A DNA stretch of 64,000 nucleotides from assembly GCA_964059195.1 (NCBI GenBank), contig CAXKWD010000011.1:33842066-33906065 (forward strand). The letters are read 5' to 3'. This document shows positions 37,101-46,095 of this stretch, piece after piece. Under the pieces are notes generated by a model, which was not told where the DNA came from, did no database searches, and saw only the letters and a list, made by a program, of their open reading frames with translations. The first letter of the stretch is position 1; each line of letters starts with the position of its first letter. Position numbers and translations under genes: made by a program. The DNA is from Ectobius pallidus (Eukaryota; Arthropoda; Insecta; Blattodea; Ectobiidae).

Positions 37101-37508
37101 AAACGAAAGCCTTATGAAATTTCTTTTTTATAATCATTGGAAAAGGGAAACCATGTCACTGTATTAATAAGGCAATAAAACAAAGTAAATTCCTTTCCTG
37201 CTTACTCTCATATCTTTTTGTGTGAGTGGTGAGATACACAAAAATTACATTGAACTTGAAGTTTAAACTTATGACACCAATTCAAGGTTCACATACTTGA
37301 GAATAACAACCAGTCATCTTGAGTTTCTAAATGCAGAAAGAGGCTACATACAGCATGAAAACTAGAATAGAAATTCTAATAAATTAATTAAAATACATTC
37401 TTCCTATCATGCTCCCTACACGGTGAGGAATAAAGGGTGAACTTAACCTTCCATACTGAACATAAAAAACATAAATGCTAAAAATACTACTTACCCTGTG
37501 TTAATCAT
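19018..37508 (-). CDS. HSDL2: HSDL2: hydroxysteroid dehydrogenase-like protein 2
   Basis: Eight coding exons on the minus strand (37508-37495, 36895-36732, 30755-30542, 27903-27698, 24262-24065, 23551-23369, 22099-21971, 19130-19018) join without a frame break into 406 residues; human HSDL2 has 418. Every junction has GT-AG. Residues 1-about 280 are a short-chain dehydrogenase/reductase: cofactor motif TGASRGIG (15-22), NNAS (99-102), catalytic Ser151 in LNLSPP and Tyr167-x3-Lys171. Residues about 300-406 are an SCP2 lipid-carrier domain. The protein ends MLKSKL, a textbook PTS1 signal, so it should enter peroxisomes. Family members are thought to act in fatty-acid or sterol metabolism; the substrate is not established. 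Start: ATG at 37508, five codons before the conserved KLAGRTVFITG. All key residues are present, so I judge it functional. Introns hold many transposon relics. Confidence 0.97.
20000..20330 (+). pseudogene. GIY-YIG endonuclease domain relic
   Basis: After a frame-local stop the plus strand reads KIYIGQTG, then (past a stop) FKTRYIEHIRALKQN, then TGHEYANI, HTLNTLEQYEIYK and LNKQLQFKSHALYD. YIGQTG with a following R..EH and the E in LE.YEI follow the GIY-YIG nuclease order seen in Penelope-like elements. The upstream RT is missing, so it cannot mobilise itself. Confidence 0.75.
20338..20366 (+). ncRNA. Candidate hammerhead ribozyme core
   Basis: CTGAAGA (20338-20344) and GAAA (20363-20366) are separated by a short hairpin with CCGC pairing GCGG plus two G-T wobbles. 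This is the layout of a hammerhead core with stem II. The position, at the inner edge of the right inverted repeat of a Penelope-like fragment, is where such ribozymes are known in that group. I could not confirm stems I and III. Confidence 0.5.
21971..22099 (-). CDS. HSDL2: HSDL2 exon 7, SCP2 core
   Basis: Acceptor TTCACAG ends at 22100; donor GTACTA (a weaker donor) starts at 21970. The 129 nt encode GEEAGDWFIDLKSGKG and DATLTMNTKDFFDMFTG, matching the SCP2 WF.DLK and M..DF..MF.G pattern. Confidence 0.96.
22826..22849. repeat. (CAA)n microsatellite in HSDL2 intron 6
   Basis: Eight CAA triplets. The rest of introns 6 and 7 outside listed features is AT-rich with nothing I can name. Confidence 0.9.
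23369..23551 (-). CDS. HSDL2: HSDL2 exon 6, inter-domain linker
   Basis: Acceptor TTTTTCAG ends at 23552; donor GTTAGT starts at 23368. The 183 nt encode LMPDFFLDIPTEKEKP, a Gly/Ser-rich spacer, and VFEKIQANLSPELV with FHFVVKG, the start of SCP2. The spacer is shorter than in vertebrates, explaining the slightly shorter protein. Confidence 0.95.
24065..24262 (-). CDS. HSDL2: HSDL2 exon 5
   Basis: Acceptor TTTCAG ends at 24263; donor GTAAGT starts at 24064. The 198 nt encode AIHTAAIEMLSGKEAG, then IMADAAYAIL, FTGKFLIDDEVLKEEG and FDQYAVDP, closing the SDR domain. Confidence 0.97.
24420..24600. mobile_element. Small inverted-repeat element (MITE-like)
   Basis: Arms 24423-24477 and 24530-24594 are inverted copies: ATCCTCATTTTCAA, TGTCAATTGCC.AATCTTTCT and ACCCTG are shared in the same order, with mismatches and a few extra bases in the right arm. 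About 180 bp in total, non-coding, in HSDL2 intron 4. Confidence 0.7.
25200..25490 (-). pseudogene. LINE A pol, C-terminal end (split by an insertion)
   Basis: On the minus strand the text NKEEGISHYLTECEG, then RRWREEIWETKWDKFH and IKMLKFRGEEKARK, fits the zinc-knuckle tail (C.....HYL..C) of non-LTR pol proteins. It continues the minus-strand RT of 26530-27557, from which it is separated by a plus-strand LINE. Confidence 0.7.
25497..26520 (+). mobile_element. LINE B 3' end, inserted antisense into LINE A
   Basis: A 178-codon open frame (25504-26040) shows FHSHLLYGVLLWG, then IWQKRALRCILRL, DHFKTLKILTIPGLFIY and PRFRLSTTHNS. This is the conserved C-terminal stretch of Jockey/CR1-group pol proteins. 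The RT core is absent (5' truncation). An AT-rich 3' UTR follows. A 71-bp piece of the ORF (25722-25792) is repeated at 26426-26496, so the insertion or a later event also made a local duplication. Confidence 0.85.
26530..27557 (-). pseudogene. LINE A reverse transcriptase, 3' half
   Basis: The minus strand is open from about 27557 to 26769 and, after a stop, in other frames to 26530. GLLYADDLVVGA (about 27490-27455) is RT motif C with the YADD catalytic Asp pair. Then come INIKKSKVMVF, FDYLGMRMSANGGW, LYGVEIWGASKGW and FCREVLGLPRGSPMG. The N-terminal RT motifs and endonuclease are missing. A plus-strand LINE cuts it from its own C-terminus at 25200-25490. Located in HSDL2 intron 4. Confidence 0.9.
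27698..27903 (-). CDS. HSDL2: HSDL2 exon 4, catalytic exon
   Basis: Acceptor TTGCAG ends at 27904; donor GTAAGT starts at 27697. The 206 nt encode residues 131-200, including LNLSPPLNLNPFWFK with the catalytic Ser and YTMAKYGMSM with the catalytic Tyr and Lys, then VAVNALWPRT. Confidence 0.97.
28305..28331. repeat. T-rich low-complexity tract in HSDL2 intron 3
   Basis: TTTATTATTTT followed by a long T-run. The rest of 27910-28910 is AT-rich with nothing else supported. Confidence 0.8.
28915..29165 (-). pseudogene. LINE C-terminal fragment
   Basis: Minus strand, with two or three stops: GQVQRMGDTSMP, then GGPRNRWTDEVEADLRT, then DRWKAVVGETKANPGL. This is the typical end of RTE/Jockey-type pol proteins (LGHVQRM...GRPR.RW.D.V..DL....DR..WR..V..A). 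Truncated, in HSDL2 intron 3. Confidence 0.75.
30100..30345 (+). mobile_element. SINE family B, 3' part, copy 1
   Basis: CGTGTCGTAGATTTATGG, CACGTAAAAGAACTCC and AGAGCCTCTGGACAAAATTT are shared, in order, with 36280-36400. GTAAAAGAACTC-like text also recurs near 57745 and 37865. The tRNA-like head is missing here. A (GTCA)n run follows at about 30352-30367. Confidence 0.6.
30542..30755 (-). CDS. HSDL2: HSDL2 exon 3
   Basis: Acceptor TTTCAG ends at 30756; donor GTGAGT follows 30542. The 214 nt encode residues 60-131: GGKCLPCVVDVRDEKQV, then KKFGGIDILVNNASAISL, ending NTRGTFLV. The NNAS box is intact. Intron 2 upstream is the longest of the gene (about 6 kb). Confidence 0.97.
30996..31530 (-). 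pseudogene. hAT-family transposase relic (DUF4371/TTF-type)
   Basis: CAGTGGCGGCTCGTGAGG at 30996 is a hAT-type terminus. Upstream on the minus strand, two frames joined across an ATATAT run read ALFCFPCILFGGEDAW, HLDNEMSLADLGKADI, RKHNDVVDKN, ILDAIKFCGEFELALRG and ESSDNPSVFKVLI. That order (CFPC.LFGG, then FC....LALRG.....S.N.G.F) is characteristic of DUF4371-type hAT transposases. The dimerisation domain and the other terminus are not found. A frameshift at the AT run kills it. It lies in HSDL2 intron 2. Confidence 0.75.
33425..34155 (+). repeat. Tandem duplication, period about 590 bp, in HSDL2 intron 2
   Basis: 33425-33560 and 34020-34155 are collinear (AATTCTGTGAAAAATGTGG-like, TTCACAAATCCTCAATTTCA, GTGATTTAATT.AAATAACTAA). 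A further pair, 33595-33630 and 33898-33935 (AATAAAAGTT...CTCTTAGTATAA), lies between. No coding sense. Confidence 0.7.
36130..36420 (+). mobile_element. SINE family B, copy 2 with head
   Basis: A head resembling a tRNA (GGTGGTGCAGAGTTAGTGTG, then GGTTGGTAGGTGCAATACAGG at the box B place) is followed by the family body: CATAGATTTACAAATTCTAAGG, TTAGAGTCTCTGGACAAAAT. Diverged; in HSDL2 intron 2. Confidence 0.55.
36732..36895 (-). CDS. HSDL2: HSDL2 exon 2, NAD(P)-binding start
   Basis: Acceptor TTTTGCAG ends at 36896 and donor GTATCG starts at 36731. The 164 nt encode residues 5-60, with KLAGRTVFITGASRGIGKA carrying the Rossmann glycine-rich loop, and the HSDL2-typical AAKTAEPHPKLPGTIYTAA block. 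Confidence 0.97.
37495..37508 (-). CDS. HSDL2: HSDL2 exon 1 (coding part)
   Basis: ATG ATT AAC ACA GG encodes M-I-N-T-G, split after the second base of Gly5. The donor is GTAAGT at 37494-37489. The MxNTG start matches vertebrate HSDL2 (M-L-P-N-T-G). The 5' UTR and promoter must lie just above 37508; I see no TATA box there. Confidence 0.88.
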
Positions 37509-37839
37509 TTCTGCAGAATGCAACCGGTACTTATTTCTGCTGCACACAATATTTCAGCACACATGAAAAGTGCTAATCAGTCGTACTTTAACCTTTAAAC
37601 ACCGTCTTTCAAATTAAGGTTATGTTACAGTTGTGTATGACAGGGCACTGTTGTCATGGTGCATACTGCATAGAGGAAGGAAACGATAACCGATACAGAA
37701 AGTACATACCGGACCATTGTACAGGAAATTCGAGCAACTATGTCATGGCGCAAAGTTTAATCCAGTTTGTTTGTGTTGCAATTGTAATGTAACGACGGTT
37801 GTGTATTACTTAGTAGGCCCGCAACCATCGCCGGTGTGC

Positions 37840-37995
37840 CTGAATTTTGTCCCGTAGGAATTCTTTTACGCGTCCGTAAATCTGTCGCATTTACGCACAT
37901 ATACATGCAATCTATCTGGGCAGGGATCAAACCCGCGAACTTAAAATTACAAAAAGTCAGTGCTTGATCGTAGCTTACGCTATACAACGCTATAT
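37840..37995 (-). mobile_element. SINE family B, tRNA-derived head
   Basis: On the minus strand: GCGTAAGCTACGATCAAGC (box A region), GCGGGTTTGATCCCTGCC (box B), then GCATGTATATGTGCGTAAATG and GGACGCGTAAAAGAATTCC. The last two blocks link it to 57710-57790 and 30100-30345. It sits about 330 bp upstream of the HSDL2 start codon. Confidence 0.65.
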
Positions 37996-38153
37996 TCATA
38001 ACGCTTGACTGACTGTTCTACCTAGGGCGACCAGTTCTATTTATGTAAACATCTCTATAAACATTTGCGAAAAACAAATTTACTTTAGACTGCTGTAGTG
38101 CAAGCTCGCTTTTAGTACAACCTTACTTCATTTTTTTAAAACAGAAATCCACC

Positions 38154-38350
38154 AGTGGCGGTTATTCAGGGAAAGTAGGTGAAGTGCTACTTCACTTAAG
38201 CATGCGCTCTTCATACGGTGCAATGCAATGCAATGGTAGGCTTCCATTCCAGGCAATCTACCCTTACCGGTGTCAGGCGTCTTCCTAGTTAGGCCGCTCT
38301 CTAGCTCTTCACCTAACTTCCCAGCCACGAGCCGCGCTTGAAATCCACTA
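38154..38350. mobile_element. Possible hAT terminus
   Basis: CAGTGGCGGTTATTCAGGG at 38154 resembles the hAT ends at 6021 and 30996. No matching opposite end is seen within the next kilobase, so this is a fragment. Confidence 0.4.
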
Positions 38351-38480
38351 TTTAACCCTAGAAACAACAAAGGAGCCCATAATTTCCTTTTGAAATTGTT
38401 TAAATACTGAAATAGGAATCTATTTAAAGTTATTAGACCGTAAGACACTTTGCTCAAAATAACAATAATATTGAGACTGC

Positions 38481-38483
<3 letters not shown>

Positions 38484-38516
<33 letters not shown>
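38484..38516. repeat. (TA)n microsatellite
   Basis: About 16 AT dinucleotides. From 38517 to 39184 nothing else is supported. Confidence 0.95.
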
Positions 38517-38519
<3 letters not shown>

Positions 38520-39184
38520 GCACCTGAGATGGGGTCATATGAGAAAGAGAAGAATTATTTTTGTTTTAATTCGTATTCTATTTTGATTGCTGTGCAATAT
38601 TTTTAGTTTAAAAAATCAACAACAGTATTTTTACTAAGGGAGTATATAGGTTTGAACATAAACTTTTTTCATAAAGAGTGCACTATTATGAAAAACAATA
38701 ATTTATTGTAACTTATGTGAAATTTATTGAACTATAACAAAATGAAATAAGTTCACATAAATAACGGAAGATCACAAGGGCATTAAAACTAACTTGAGTA
38801 AAATAAATTTAATAATTATTTGTGGCCTCAGAGGATCCCCCACCCCCTGGAAAAGTACATAAGAAGAAATAGTTTAGTATTGTTAGGGTTGCTAGTATAA
38901 TGGACTAGGAAATTCCCTGTGGGATCATAGTATAGGAAGAAATGATAATACTGAACAGGAGACCTAACGAAATAGATGATTTTCCAGGAGTGCTATGTCT
39001 TTATGATGCAAGCACTGATGCTATGCAAGAAGGATAAGTGATAAGCTGAAAAAAAAAATTGTTTTGACAATCCAAACAAAAATAAACAGACTTGGAAGTG
39101 CTTTCTAACAAGTTTACAATGATATTTAGATTTTAAGCCTTCAATCCTCCATTTGTTCCTGATGAACAATTGGGTTCCCATGAT

Positions 39185-39770
39185 GATGCCAGTAATTATA
39201 GACCTATATCGTTGATTCCTGTGCTGGGTAAGATCTTTGAGTCTGCAATGCTTGAGCAGCTATACGAGCATTTTGAGAGCAATTAGCTCTTTGTTCCAAC
39301 TCAATTCGGCTTCAGGAAAGGAAGGTCTATCACCTCTGCTGTGGGATCCCTCCCAGAAATCTTTTGAATTGAAGCAGTGCAGCTCTATTAAGCTTTGTGA
39401 TCTCTTGAGCATTCAATTGTATTTCTCATAACATTTTCCTTACGAAACTTGATAGATATGGGCTTCGGCAGGTCCACTCAGAATGCTCAGCTCCTACTTG
39501 AGAGACAGGTACCAGATTGTTGAGTGGAATGGTGGTACATCTACGCCCTTAGCAGTGAAGTATGGTGTTCCCCGGGGCTCCCTTATTGGACCTTTTTTGC
39601 TCTTCGATCAACGATCTGTATTACAAATTATCCGGTAAAGTAATACTTTATGCTGATGATACTACTCTGATTGCCACAGCGAATGACCAAGCTCAGGCCA
39701 AGAGTTCACAGAGGAGCTTCTCGAAGACTCTGCAAAGTGGTTTGACAAGCTGAGTCGCACACGCAACCTT
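39185..39770 (+). pseudogene. Degenerate non-LTR reverse transcriptase
   Basis: Plus strand, in several frames with stops: SNYRPISLIPVLGKIFE, then QFGFRKGRSI, then GVPRGSLIGP-like text, NDLYYKLSGKVILYADDTTL. These are RT motifs of a Jockey/CR1-type LINE in the right order, ending with motif C (YADD). Frameshifts and small deletions make it inactive. The element is truncated on both sides. Confidence 0.85.
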
Positions 39771-39814
39771 GTTCAAAAAAGCCTACACCATATAAACTTT
39801 AATTTAGGCCTAGC

Positions 39815-39920
39815 ATCCAACAGTTGCATTATCTACCTCTTCGGTTCCTAGTGATCTTCATGACTGGAGCTGCTATTTTGTTAGCAAGTAATTCTTCAGT
39901 TAACCTCATGGGGCTGAGTA
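39815..39920 (-). mobile_element. SINE family A, decayed copy
   Basis: CATCCAACAGTTGCATTATCTACC, then TTCATGACTGGAGCTGCTA and TTAACCTCATGGGGCTGAG match the family body in reverse, poorly. Only about 100 bp survive. Confidence 0.4.
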
Positions 39921-40762
39921 AGAATTAGACAATGGAACAATGGATGAAAACCCACGTGATTTTTAATGCATACACCAATTAAAAAGTGACAACTGATTGC
40001 TTTTCAATTAAAACTGATTTCGTGACCTTTGGAACATGTTGCTAACATTGCTTTTTCTGCACCACTGACTCCGAAGAGGGGTTCACTGAACCCACTAGAT
40101 GAAATGACTATGTGAGGAAAGAGAACATTTTATTTTGCAATTCTTTTAAACTCATTTTCTGACCTTTGGACCATGTTGCTCAAATTGTTCTATTTTTCTT
40201 CCTTTCTTTTTGCTTTTCATCTCGGTTCTGTCAAAGCCATACTAATATTTATATTCATTACGGTTGAATAACTCTAAAAAAATGACTATTTTTTACAGAA
40301 TTGAGAAGGCAATTACTCAAAAGGAGGAGATGCAGCATGAATAATTTAAAACAAACAAGAAGAAAATGAAAAGTTGTGGGTACAAAAAACCCCCTTCCCC
40401 TTCGGAGTCTTAGGATAATACATAACAGAAACAAACACTTAGGCTGGGGATAAAACAGGAAAAAATTTGATAAAAACATACAATTTCTACCAACTTGGCA
40501 TTTTATCAAACATGATTGGCTACAATTTTGAAGTTCAATACATTTCATTGGTCAAAAGTGGAATGATGTCACATGAATGAAATAGTCAAAATAATCTGTT
40601 TCATTATCCTGAATAGAAACGTTAATGGCTAACCCGCTGGTAGTAATAGGCATTCACTCACAAAGATTTAATAAATATAAATTGCTGTCTGTACACTAAC
40701 CAATGGTACATCTACATGGAGCAGTGAATACTTATTTAATGGTAAAAGCAGTTAAACTCACC

Positions 40763-40882
40763 AATATTCCTCCTTGTCAGATATGCACAGTACAAAACTG
40801 AATCCAACCTCTTGAGCAAGTAGATCAAATACGTTGCTGAGAAGAAAGGGAAGGATTAGAGGATACAGTTCTTCCAAGACCA
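40763..40882 (-). other. Exon-like segment, uncertain
   Basis: On the minus strand an acceptor-like CACTTGTGCAG is followed by about 120 bp open in one frame (MVLEELYPLILPFLLSNVFD..., ending ISDKEEYW) and by a GTGAGT donor. The protein text matches nothing I know. Part of it has a decayed copy at 41383-41444, arguing for a repeat rather than a gene. From 40000 to 40750 and 41450 to 42440 I see nothing else. Confidence 0.25.
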
Positions 40883-41382
40883 TGCCTGCACAAGTGAAGG
40901 AATCAGGAGATAAGGAATAATATTTCATGAATTTGATTTTCAAACAATAAAATAATATATAATACACTTACTATGACAATTTTTATTAGATCCTGACTAA
41001 AAAGATATGTACACTGTACATAAGCAGTTGCGACTGCTAAATTTAACAGAAGGTTCTAGTACTTGCATTCCATGTTAACCACTTCTGCTTGCAGAAACCG
41101 AAGCAAACAATTTCATATGTTCAGGCTTCACAAAATAAAAAATAAATGTAACTAACAGATAACAATAAATTCAGTAACTATAATGAAAACTATGATTGTA
41201 ATAACAGTAAAATGTTTTTAAAAAAGTTTTGTGTTTCTGTATGTAGTCATCATTAGCTAAGGATGCCACTATTAGATAGTGCTTTCAAAGGGAAGGAGAT
41301 TTGATGCGGAAAACTGTATATATTTTCTAGGGCTTTGTTCCTTATTAGCCATCACTGATCCAGTGAAGTGGGACCATGTGTT

Positions 41383-41444
41383 GTAAAAAAGAAAAGGAAG
41401 GATTGGAGGATACTGGTTCTTCCATTCAGATCATGACTGCACAA
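41383..41444 (-). repeat. Diverged copy of the 40841-40894 segment
   Basis: AAAGGAAGGATTGGAGGATAC, TTCTTCCA and ATCATG.CTGCACAA are shared with the exon-like segment 540 bp to the left, in the same orientation. Confidence 0.5.
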
Positions 41445-42450
41445 AATACGCATCCTCCCAAGGTGGCTTATAATTCATGAGCAGAATTTTTATGTTAACT
41501 GTAAACTATGGTACAGAGAAAACAAAACGGCTATGGAAAAACATGTATTTCATTGATTTACACATAAGAACCTATTTTCATATTTTGTTATTAGTGAGGG
41601 GTAAACTGGAATAACAAAAGAAAGCATTACTTAAAGTACCAATTTGGCCCGCTTTTATCACTAGGCTTTGAAGTTGAGGCATAGCAGTATGTACAAAAAA
41701 TAAAAAAATAAAAAAAATAATAAAAAAAAACTGGCTGTTATAAGCCTTCTCCCCTAGTATAATCTGTATGCTACAAGCAATGATTTAACCCCATCAGCTT
41801 GGACCTCAACTTTCTATCAATTAATACTTACAGATATTTCATCAATAAATACATACTGAGTGCCTGAGCAAAATTATACTTACCACGTTTTATGCATCTG
41901 AGACTTAGAAAAAAGTTAACTTAAGTGAAATAAAAAAGTTTTTTTTAATGCTATTAGAAAAAAGAACATGATAGGTAGCTGTTTCTACTCAACACATTCT
42001 CAAACTAAAATTAAGTTTAAAAACTGACAAAATCAGGATTACGTTAGCATAATGCAAATGTAATTTTAAGTGATCCATTTTATGGATCATAACAACAATA
42101 AAATGTAGATTATTTGAGCAACCAACAACTTAATTCAGTTTATCAATACAGTGTGATTCATACAGCTGAGAGCTGAAAAAAAGTTACATTGGTAGATAAA
42201 GAAGTGATTTTTATGCTAATACAAATTCTCAACACTTTCTGAAGTGGAATCAGACATGATGTCGATGATTGAAATATTCATGCTTCTTATGTTCTTAAAA
42301 AAATATCTACAGCAAATTGCCGTGGGTACAATATCTATGGTCATGTAATATCCATTAGCCTATAAAATGTCCAATGGGAGTTTATAGCATAAAGATATTT
42401 AGGTTAAAATTTCAATAATGAACTTCATATTAATATTGTTTGCAGTATTA

Positions 42451-42451
42451 A

Positions 42452-42483
<32 letters not shown>

Positions 42484-42490
42484 AGAAAGA
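42451..42490. repeat. (AAAG)n microsatellite
   Basis: About nine AAAG/GAAA tetramers. From 42491 to 44798 the sequence is AT-rich with no supported gene; the 86-codon minus frame at 43461-43721 has no recognisable domain or splice context. Confidence 0.95.
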
Positions 42491-44798
42491 AAAAAAAAGG
42501 ATGACAAAATTATAAGTAACATGGAAAGGGGTCCTGAAGCAATCAAGTCTCAAAAGTGTGAACTACTACTTGCTTTTCAAGGATTTCTATACCAGCATCG
42601 TGATTACAATAAGGACAGAACTAAGATTTGTGTTGCAAAGAACAGTGAATTTGTAATACCTCATTGATTCAAATAATGACCTGCACAACATCAGAATATT
42701 GCGAGATGGTACGAGTAAACATTTGCATGGTTCTGTTGAAGTATCACATCTATTCGGCAATTTCTAACAAGCTTCAAGAAGAAGAGAATCAAGTGTGGAC
42801 ACAAATATAACAAGAAAGGGAGGCCACACTCAAATAAAAAAAGTCAATGGATATAACATATTTTACTAATCAGCATCCTTCGGATGCGCAGTAATTACTA
42901 GACCTACAAAGAAAGTATTGAAATTCTTACATGCGTAATGCACATGATAAATTTTGATAAATAAAATTTTGGTTGTAGCCATTTATCTCATGGACATTTT
43001 AGTCGCATGGATAACATAGAAAAATTATGGTGGAAAGTTATCACAAATTAGTTCAGGGCATTTGAGGGACAAGCTTCAAGTCAAGTGAGCATTATAGTGA
43101 CTTGTTATGGGAGAATAAAACAAAGGATCTGTGTACTGCTGTTTGGATGCAAAACATGGTAATTTGGTGTGTGAAATCTTTTAAATTCCCTCTTCCAAAT
43201 TCAAAATTATGAATACTTCCTTAAATTCCAGAAAATAAAAATAAAATAAAAGCAACTTAAAAAATAAAACAAACAAAACAAAAACAACAAATTCATGTGC
43301 CACTGAAAACAGGTGACACTAAAAAATATGCCTTTTTTAAAATTTAGACCTTTCTACTAAATGTTTTAGACTGCATTTGATCTAACATATCTCAGAAAGT
43401 CACCGAAAAAAAATCTGCTTTTCTTACATTCACTAACCCGTAACATCATTATTTCATTTTTCAAGGAAGAGCAGTGTATGTGCAGGTCTGTTCTAACAGG
43501 TGTTGAAAGGTGGAATCAAATGTAGTCAACGATCCATTGAATGAGGGTGTTGCAAGGATGTTAGAATGAAGCGACATACCATGTTTGGCTGATGGACCAC
43601 AGACAAAAGTTACACATTCTGAGTTTATGATTCTCACAATGACATACGTTAGGGAGGCAAGAGTAGGGAGAATAGAATTAGGAGATCTAGTACCCGAACA
43701 CAAAACATCTATATAATTCATAATAATAAACTTAATATCTGCAGCTTGGCACTAAATACTTTTTATATCTAACTGCTTGGAACTTGAATGTAATATAATG
43801 TGGAAACTTCAGTCTACAAAGATGTTGGGAAATACAAAACCAACCACTTATTATTTTAAGACCACAATTTGTATCCAGTCTTCTTCAGTACAGTAAGATC
43901 AGGATAGTTTTAAGACAAGTGGAGCTCAGAGATTTTAGCTGTTATCACATTAGCTAACCAAATCCAGAGCAATGTTAATAATCCTTCTAGTTCCATTAAT
44001 TCAAGGACCACTGTTACAGAATAAGTGATATATTCTGGAAGATAACACAGGAAAGCTTAATCCTGGACAGGCTATGAAAATATTGAGGAAAATACAGAAA
44101 TGAAGCCAATTTGGAATGGAAAAAAACAATGAAGTAAAGAAATACGACATTGAAATAAAAAAATACGACATTTAAGTAACTAACACTTAACTACACTAGT
44201 ATAAGTATATGCTTATATAGGACATGTTATGAAGACTCTTGCCTTTATCCTCATATAAGACCAAGTAAATGATCTTCCCAAGTTACTAGTAGATACGTCT
44301 CTATAATGCACTAATCTTGAGACTATTTATCTGAATAAGCAGATGGAAAACAGGCAATAGCACCCCACTTACAGAATATAGACCATGAATTTAAAACAAA
44401 CAGATATGTTAAAGGTCTTTCAAATCCAATGGAACTGACACTGTGCAAAAACGGAACTTATTCAAAAGAATAGAAGTAATATGTTACATTTTTATATCCC
44501 AAAGGTTAATGGCCCTATCCCAAGATTGATTTATCCTATAGAGACTTTGACTAGGTATGCAGGAAGCTTGTTAGCGTATCTTAGCTGAGGATGGAGGCAA
44601 GTGTCTTTGAAATAAATCCTGTGAGTACATGTACTTATAAAAGTGGAGTTGGTCACTTTAACAGACCACCCAAGTCTTAATCTGGCAATCATAATGTTCT
44701 TTCAAGCTATTTGGTAACAGCTATTATCTGTCACGCCAGCAGATAAATTACTGAGATCCCAAGTCCTGGCTTTCAGACATATGATTTTTCAAATATTA

Positions 44799-45460
44799 CG
44801 AGGTTATTTTTTTCAACCTCTAATGAAAACCACAGTGAAAATCAAAACTGTTTTATTTGGAACATTTAGGTACACCTTCTAGCTACTTCTTTGCATAGTT
44901 TCGCTCCGATTGAGACATTTGTCACAGCATGGTACCAACTTTCCAATTCCCTCTTCACAGATTTGCCACCAGCGAATTGAGAAGGGTCTTCATGGCATTT
45001 TGAAGTGTTTTGAAATTCTTCGTTGGTGTGGAAGCCAGATCTTTGGTTTGTTCGGGAAATTTGTGTGCATCCATCTTTTGGATTGTTCTTTTGATTCTGG
45101 ATTGTCCTAACAAATCCACGTTTCATCGCCTGTCACAATGGATTTCAAAAACTCGTCCCCATGCCGATTGACTTTAATATTTTTCGGCAGCTGAAGAAAG
45201 ATCTGGCAGGACAGTGCTTCCAAACCAATGAAGAACGTCAAAACACTTCAAAATGCTGTGAATACGCTGGCGGCAGCTTCTATAAAGAGGGTATTGGAAA
45301 GTTGGTACCACGCTATGACAAATGTCTCAATCGGAGCAAAACTATTTAGAGAAGTAGCTAGAAGATGTACCTAAATGTTCCAAATACTGTAAAACAGTTT
45401 TGATTTTCACTGTGGTTTCCATTTTATGCCCCATCGGAGGTTGAAAAAAAATAGCCCTCG
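44799..45460. mobile_element. Palindromic mariner derivative
   Basis: Bounded by TA on both sides. The two arms (44799-about 44980 and about 45285-45460) are inverted copies with CGAGG.TATTTTTTTCAACCTC ends. Each arm also carries the last 30 or so codons of a mariner transposase, facing outward (left arm minus strand, right arm plus strand). The core between them keeps more transposase text, FRQLKKDLAGQ.F.TNEE (45175-45235). Two 3' halves were therefore joined head to head, deleting the 5' half and leaving a 662-bp foldback. Confidence 0.85.
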
Positions 45461-46095
45461 TACCTAACAATTTTTTGAAGTAAATTATCCCTGGAAAGCT
45501 AAAAAAAATGATCATGATTAATGCAAGAATTACAGCAGACTTTTCAAAACTGACTGTGCCAGTTTAGTAGACCACACAATACCCCTAATTATACAAAATG
45601 AAAGCGGTTTCATTAAAATCAGAGGCTGCAGTTTTCTATCTTGTAATTCATATCCATAATTATGTGCTTCAGAGTAAAATTTTCCAAATAAGGCAATGAA
45701 AACCTTGAGATTAGTGGACAATTTATGGTGGCTCATGGAACTGCTATTAACACATGCCACTGAATAGGAAACTAAAAAGTATCTGATTGGGTAGTCAGGA
45801 ACCCTCAGTAGATGCAAGAACAGAAAAAGTAATGAAGCAATTTTGACAGCAATAAGAAATGGAGTAGATTCTCAGCGAATAATTTTCCAGGTAAGTAAGT
45901 GAGGAAGAAATTAAGATGAAAAAGCTTCGACCAGGTCAATTAATGGAGCTAGAATCACAACATTACCTGTCTGCATCAATAGGTGCATTGCAAGCATGTT
46001 ACTCCTAGCCATGACAGTAGACATCATAGTGAAATATAATACAATCGCATGTAGTTCTTACTGGTATTTATATTTCATGTCACTATCAAGGCAGA

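Noticed and set aside
40763..40882. A real single exon of an unknown gene
   Set aside because: Splice-like sites are good, but part of it has a decayed copy 540 bp away and no partner exons are visible; kept only as an uncertain feature.
43461..43721. 86-codon minus-strand frame as a gene
   Set aside because: No family resemblance, no consistent splice sites and no flanking exons.
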